Source: Parazoarcus communis (lineage in GTDB: Bacteria > Pseudomonadota > Gammaproteobacteria > Burkholderiales > Rhodocyclaceae). From it: a stretch of DNA of 64,000 bases. This document shows, piece by piece, positions 61,024 through 64,000 of the stretch (position 1 is its first letter; every line of letters begins with the position of its first letter). The stretch is taken from assembly GCF_003111665.1 (NCBI RefSeq), contig NZ_CP022188.1:3348001-3412000 (forward strand). The letters are read 5' to 3'. The translations under genes and the position numbers were made by a program. The notes under the pieces are model-generated. The model saw nothing but the letters and a program-made list of their open reading frames with translations, was not told the origin of the DNA and searched no databases.

Positions 61024-62127
61024 ATGACTAAAACAACGATTCATCGCCGCAATTTCCTCGGCATGTCCGTCGCCCTTGCGACTGCCGCCTTCATCTCGCC
61101 CGTGCCGGCCATGGCCGGTGCAGTCGACTTTACCGACAAGACCATCGAGTTCGTCATGCCGTTTGGCGTCGGTGGCGGGTCCGATACCTGGGCCCGCTTC
61201 AACGCTCCCTTTCTGTCCAAGCACCTGCCCGGCAAGCCGACCGTGGTCGTCAAGAACCAGCCCGGCGGAGGCTCGATCACCGGTGCCAATCAGTTCGCTT
61301 CCCGCGCCCGGCCGGATGGTCTGAGCATTCTCGGCACTTCGGGTTCGACGCAGTTTCCCTACCTGCTGGGCGATCCCCGCGTGAAGTACGACTACAAGGA
61401 CTGGACAGTCGTGCTGGCTGCGCCGACCGGCGGTGTTGCCTATATCAGCAGCAGTTTTGGCGTGAAGTCACTCGCCGAACTGGGCAAGCTCAAGGGCCAG
61501 CGCCTGATCTTTGGAAGCCAGGGCTCGACGTCGCTCGATCTCGTTCCGCTGCTCGGCTTCCGCCTGCTTGGCCTTGAGGTGCACCATGTGTTCGGCATGA
61601 AGAGCCGTGGAGAAGGTCGCCTCGCATTCGAGCGTGGTGAAGCCAATATCGACTACCAGACCACGTCGGCCTACCTGAAGAGTTCGCTCCCCATCGTTCA
61701 GGAAGGGAAAGCTGTCCCGCTGTTCAGCTGGGGCGCCACGGACGACGACGGCAAGCTCATCCGTGACCCGAACTTCCCGGATCTGCCGCACATCGGTGAA
61801 GCCATCGAGATCGTTACCGGCAAGAAGCCATCCGGCACCGAGTGGGAGGCGTTCAAGTCCTTCCTGATCGCGGGCTTCCCTGCCCAGAAGCTGCTGGTAC
61901 TGCCCAAGGGCACGCCTGACCCCATCGTCGAGGCCTACCGTGAGGCGGTGCGCAAGATGAAGCTCGACCCCGAGTACATCGCCGCAAAAGACGAGGCGCT
62001 TGGCGGTTACGAGCAAGTGACCGACAAGGCCGGCGAGTCGCTCTTCAAGGAAGGCACGACGATTGATCCGAAGGCCCGGGACTGGGTCCGCGCGCTGCTC
62101 GAGAAAGAGTACAACACACGCTTCTAA
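61024..62127 (+). CDS. tctC: Tripartite tricarboxylate transporter substrate-binding protein (Bug/TctC)
   Basis: 367 residues from ATG 61024, with AGGAGGAGCA upstream; the earlier open frame is out of family. A twin-arginine-like signal HRRNFLGMSVALATAAF begins at about residue 6 and ends at AMAGA. The Bug fold shows VMPFGVGGGSDTWARF and VVKNQPGGGSITGANQF. Bug proteins bind carboxylates in the periplasm. It probably delivers the acid to the TctA-type membrane protein encoded just downstream. Confidence 0.93.
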   Translation: MTKTTIHRRNFLGMSVALATAAFISPVPAMAGAVDFTDKTIEFVMPFGVGGGSDTWARFNAPFLSKHLPGKPTVVVKNQPGGGSITGANQFASRARPDGLSILGTSGSTQFPYLLGDPRVKYDYKDWTVVLAAPTGGVAYISSSFGVKSLAELGKLKGQRLIFGSQGSTSLDLVPLLGFRLLGLEVHHVFGMKSRGEGRLAFERGEANIDYQTTSAYLKSSLPIVQEGKAVPLFSWGATDDDGKLIRDPNFPDLPHIGEAIEIVTGKKPSGTEWEAFKSFLIAGFPAQKLLVLPKGTPDPIVEAYREAVRKMKLDPEYIAAKDEALGGYEQVTDKAGESLFKEGTTIDPKARDWVRALLEKEYNTRF

Positions 62128-62197
62128 CGCTGACGGGCGTCAGGGTGGCCGCAGCTGGCCGCTCTGATGCCCCGGCCACTCAATTCTGGAGTTTCCA

Positions 62198-64000
62198 ATG
62201 CTAGAAGCCATGCAGAGTGCCTTCGTCGGCCTGCTCTCGTTTGAGCACGCCGCCTACATGCTGCTCGGTATTGTTGTCGGCCTTGGTGTGGGCATTCTGC
62301 CCGGCCTCGGCGGCATTGCAGGCATGTCGCTACTGATGCCCTTCATCTACGGAATGGATCAGGTTTCCGCGCTTGCCATGCTGGTCGGTATGGTCGCCGT
62401 AATTCCGACCGGCGACACCTTCACTTCGGTGCTCATGGGCATCCCCGGTTCAAGCGCCAGTCAGGCCACGGTCCTGGATGGATTTCCGCTGGCCAAGAAA
62501 GGGCAGGCGGCCCGCGCACTGAGCGCCGCCTTTTCGGCGTCATTGCTGGGAGGGGTGTTCGGCGCGCTGATGCTGACCGGCTTTGTCGTTGTCGCCAAGC
62601 CGTTGATCCTGTCCTTTACCACCGCCGAATTGTTCATGTTTGCCCTGCTGGGGCTGTCGGTGGTGGGTGTGCTTGCCGGCGAGAGCATCATGCGTGGTGT
62701 CATCGCGTGCGGTCTCGGCCTGATGGTCGGCGCCATTGGCGCAGCCCCCGCGACTGGCGAGAGCCGTTTCGACCTCGGCATTGATTATCTGATCGACGGT
62801 GTGCCGCTGGTCATCATTGGCCTGGGGCTGTTCGCGATTCCCGAGATCGCCGATCTGATCCGCCGTTCCCGCCCGATCGCGGCTGAATCCGGTCTCGGTG
62901 CCGGCTGGCTGCAAGGCGTGGTCGATACCTTCAAGAACTGGTTCCTGGTGTTACGTTGTTCGGCACTGGGCACCTTCATTGGCGCCATTCCGGGCCTCGG
63001 CGGCGGGGTGGTGGACTGGATCGCTTACGGTCACGCTGCGCAGACCAGCAAGGACACGTCCAACTTCGGCAAGGGCGAGATCAAGGGTGTGATCGCACCG
63101 GAATCGGCCAACAACGCACTGCAGGGCGGCGCGCTGATGCCGACACTGCTGTTCGGCATTCCGGGTTCAGGCAGCATGGCGGTGTTCCTCGGCGGCATGG
63201 TCCTGCTCGGCCTGCAGCCCGGTCCGTCGATGGTCACCACCGACCTGGAGCTGACCTACACCATCGCCTGGACGCTGGCCCTCTCGAGCATTGTTGGTGC
63301 TGCCATCTGCTTCTTCCTGGCCGTGCCCATTGCGCGACTGACCTTCGTGCCCTTCAACCTGATCGCGCCCTTCATGATCATGATCATCTGCTTCGCGGCC
63401 TTCCAGGCGCGGCGCGATCTGACCGATCTGCTGGTGCTGTTCGCGGTGGGCATCGTCGGCATCTTCCTGCGCCGCTTCGGCTGGCCCCGGCCTGCGTTCC
63501 TGATCGGCTTCGTGCTTTCGAGCCAGGCTGAGAACTATCTGTATCAGGCGCTTCAGTTCTACGGCTGGGAGTTCGTCCAGCGTCCGGGCGTGCTGATCAT
63601 CGGCGGCCTGACCATCGCCTCCACGCTGATGGCCCTGCGCAGCCGGGTATCCGAAGAAGGTGCGGTCACCAAGGAGGCCCGCGGCGAGGAAACCGATCGG
63701 CCGGTGCTCGGAGGCGCCGACAAGGCGGAGCGTCGTCCGCAGATCGTGTTTGCCGTGCTGTTGCTGGCGACCTTCCTCTACGGCGTGATGAGCAGCGCAC
63801 CGTTGAGCTTCCTGGGATCGGTGTTTCCCTTCTACACCTCGGCACTGATGGTCGCCTTCAGCGGCTACATGGTGATGATGCTCGTCGTTGGCAAGCCGGG
63901 ACACAGCGCACATTTCGACCAGGAGGTGGCTGCCAAAGCAAAGGGCGCGGACGACGGCACCACTGTCTGGCCGTCCGTGGGCTGGTTCGTGTTCCTCTTC
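62198..64000 (+). CDS. tctA: Tripartite tricarboxylate transporter permease TctA, apparently fused to a TctB-like part (runs off the window)
   Basis: The frame from ATG 62198 is open to the window end (601 codons). The TctA signatures are LGIVVGLGVGILPGLGG, DTFTSVLMGIPGSSASQATVLDG and MPTLLFGIPGSGSMAVFLGG. After about residue 500 a charged linker (EEGAVTKEARGEETDR) leads to further helices (FAVLLLATFLYGVMSSAPL, SVFPFYTSALMVAFSGYMVM), which look like a TctB unit on the same chain. Separate tctB is the usual arrangement, so this seems to be a fusion. The C-terminus is not in the window. Confidence 0.85.
   Translation, partial: MLEAMQSAFVGLLSFEHAAYMLLGIVVGLGVGILPGLGGIAGMSLLMPFIYGMDQVSALAMLVGMVAVIPTGDTFTSVLMGIPGSSASQATVLDGFPLAKKGQAARALSAAFSASLLGGVFGALMLTGFVVVAKPLILSFTTAELFMFALLGLSVVGVLAGESIMRGVIACGLGLMVGAIGAAPATGESRFDLGIDYLIDGVPLVIIGLGLFAIPEIADLIRRSRPIAAESGLGAGWLQGVVDTFKNWFLVLRCSALGTFIGAIPGLGGGVVDWIAYGHAAQTSKDTSNFGKGEIKGVIAPESANNALQGGALMPTLLFGIPGSGSMAVFLGGMVLLGLQPGPSMVTTDLELTYTIAWTLALSSIVGAAICFFLAVPIARLTFVPFNLIAPFMIMIICFAAFQARRDLTDLLVLFAVGIVGIFLRRFGWPRPAFLIGFVLSSQAENYLYQALQFYGWEFVQRPGVLIIGGLTIASTLMALRSRVSEEGAVTKEARGEETDRPVLGGADKAERRPQIVFAVLLLATFLYGVMSSAPLSFLGSVFPFYTSALMVAFSGYMVMMLVVGKPGHSAHFDQEVAAKAKGADDGTTVWPSVGWFVFLF

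Noticed and set aside
1..64000. CRISPR arrays, rRNA and tRNA genes
   Set aside because: I saw no regularly spaced repeats and no rRNA or tRNA sequence in the window.

Overview
This window looks like the chromosome of a respiratory betaproteobacterium, most likely Rhodocyclales (Thauera, Azoarcus or Aromatoleum type). The reasons are the moderately high GC, two PEP-CTERM proteins, a one-chain pyruvate:ferredoxin oxidoreductase with a DHODH-like partner, CcoG, a group II truncated haemoglobin, an FNR-type box and tripartite tricarboxylate transporter genes. The genus is inferred from gene content; no rRNA or tRNA gene was seen.

Layout. 1-361: tail of a TauE/SafE exporter. 558-11016: a GntR regulator and a redox/uptake operon (AprA-like flavoprotein, two ferredoxins, a HEAT-repeat protein, a NitT/TauT-type ABC transporter whose binding protein carries a NosL-like tail, a DUF971 protein and a ferredoxin-NADP reductase), then etfBA. 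11049-11191: terminator and IS3 scar. 11287-21828: GlxA-type AraC regulator, betaine-type ABC transporter, nitrilase, acyl-CoA dehydrogenase, CoA ligase, enoyl-CoA hydratase and MmgE/PrpD protein, which read as one uptake-and-CoA-degradation module. 22109-27770: thioredoxin-like secreted protein, truncated haemoglobin overlapping an SQR-like flavoprotein, a decayed cytochrome gene with an FNR box, a ZIP transporter and a catalase. 27893-33435: a Tat-exported AprA/fumarate-reductase-like flavoprotein, ferredoxin and membrane flavoreductase, divergent from an OmpR-type two-component system. 33413-40363: two PEP-CTERM proteins around NarL-type signalling genes, one response regulator being a pseudogene; a 23-bp element occurs three times. 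40517-51648: DHODH-like protein and NifJ, transglutaminase-like protein, HD hydrolase, CcoG, and a divergent MocR/LysR pair. 51900-55275: an AT-richer island that I read as a degraded integron: an IntI1-like integrase fragment, an attI-like motif, attC-like palindromes, and cassette-like genes for a lipoprotein, a secreted-repeat fragment and a P-loop ATPase. 55430-64000: LeuCD-type dehydratase, AEC permease, LysR, PrpF isomerase and a TctC/TctA(B) transporter, probably for uptake and isomerisation of an unsaturated di- or tricarboxylate.

The best candidates for something not well described are the integron remnant with its ATPase cassette, the repeated element placed in the same orientation upstream of both PEP-CTERM genes and a kinase, the AprA-like/HEAT/ferredoxin operon with a NosL-tailed binding protein, and the betaine-type transporter linked to CoA-ester degradation. 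All functions are read from sequence; no database search was run.
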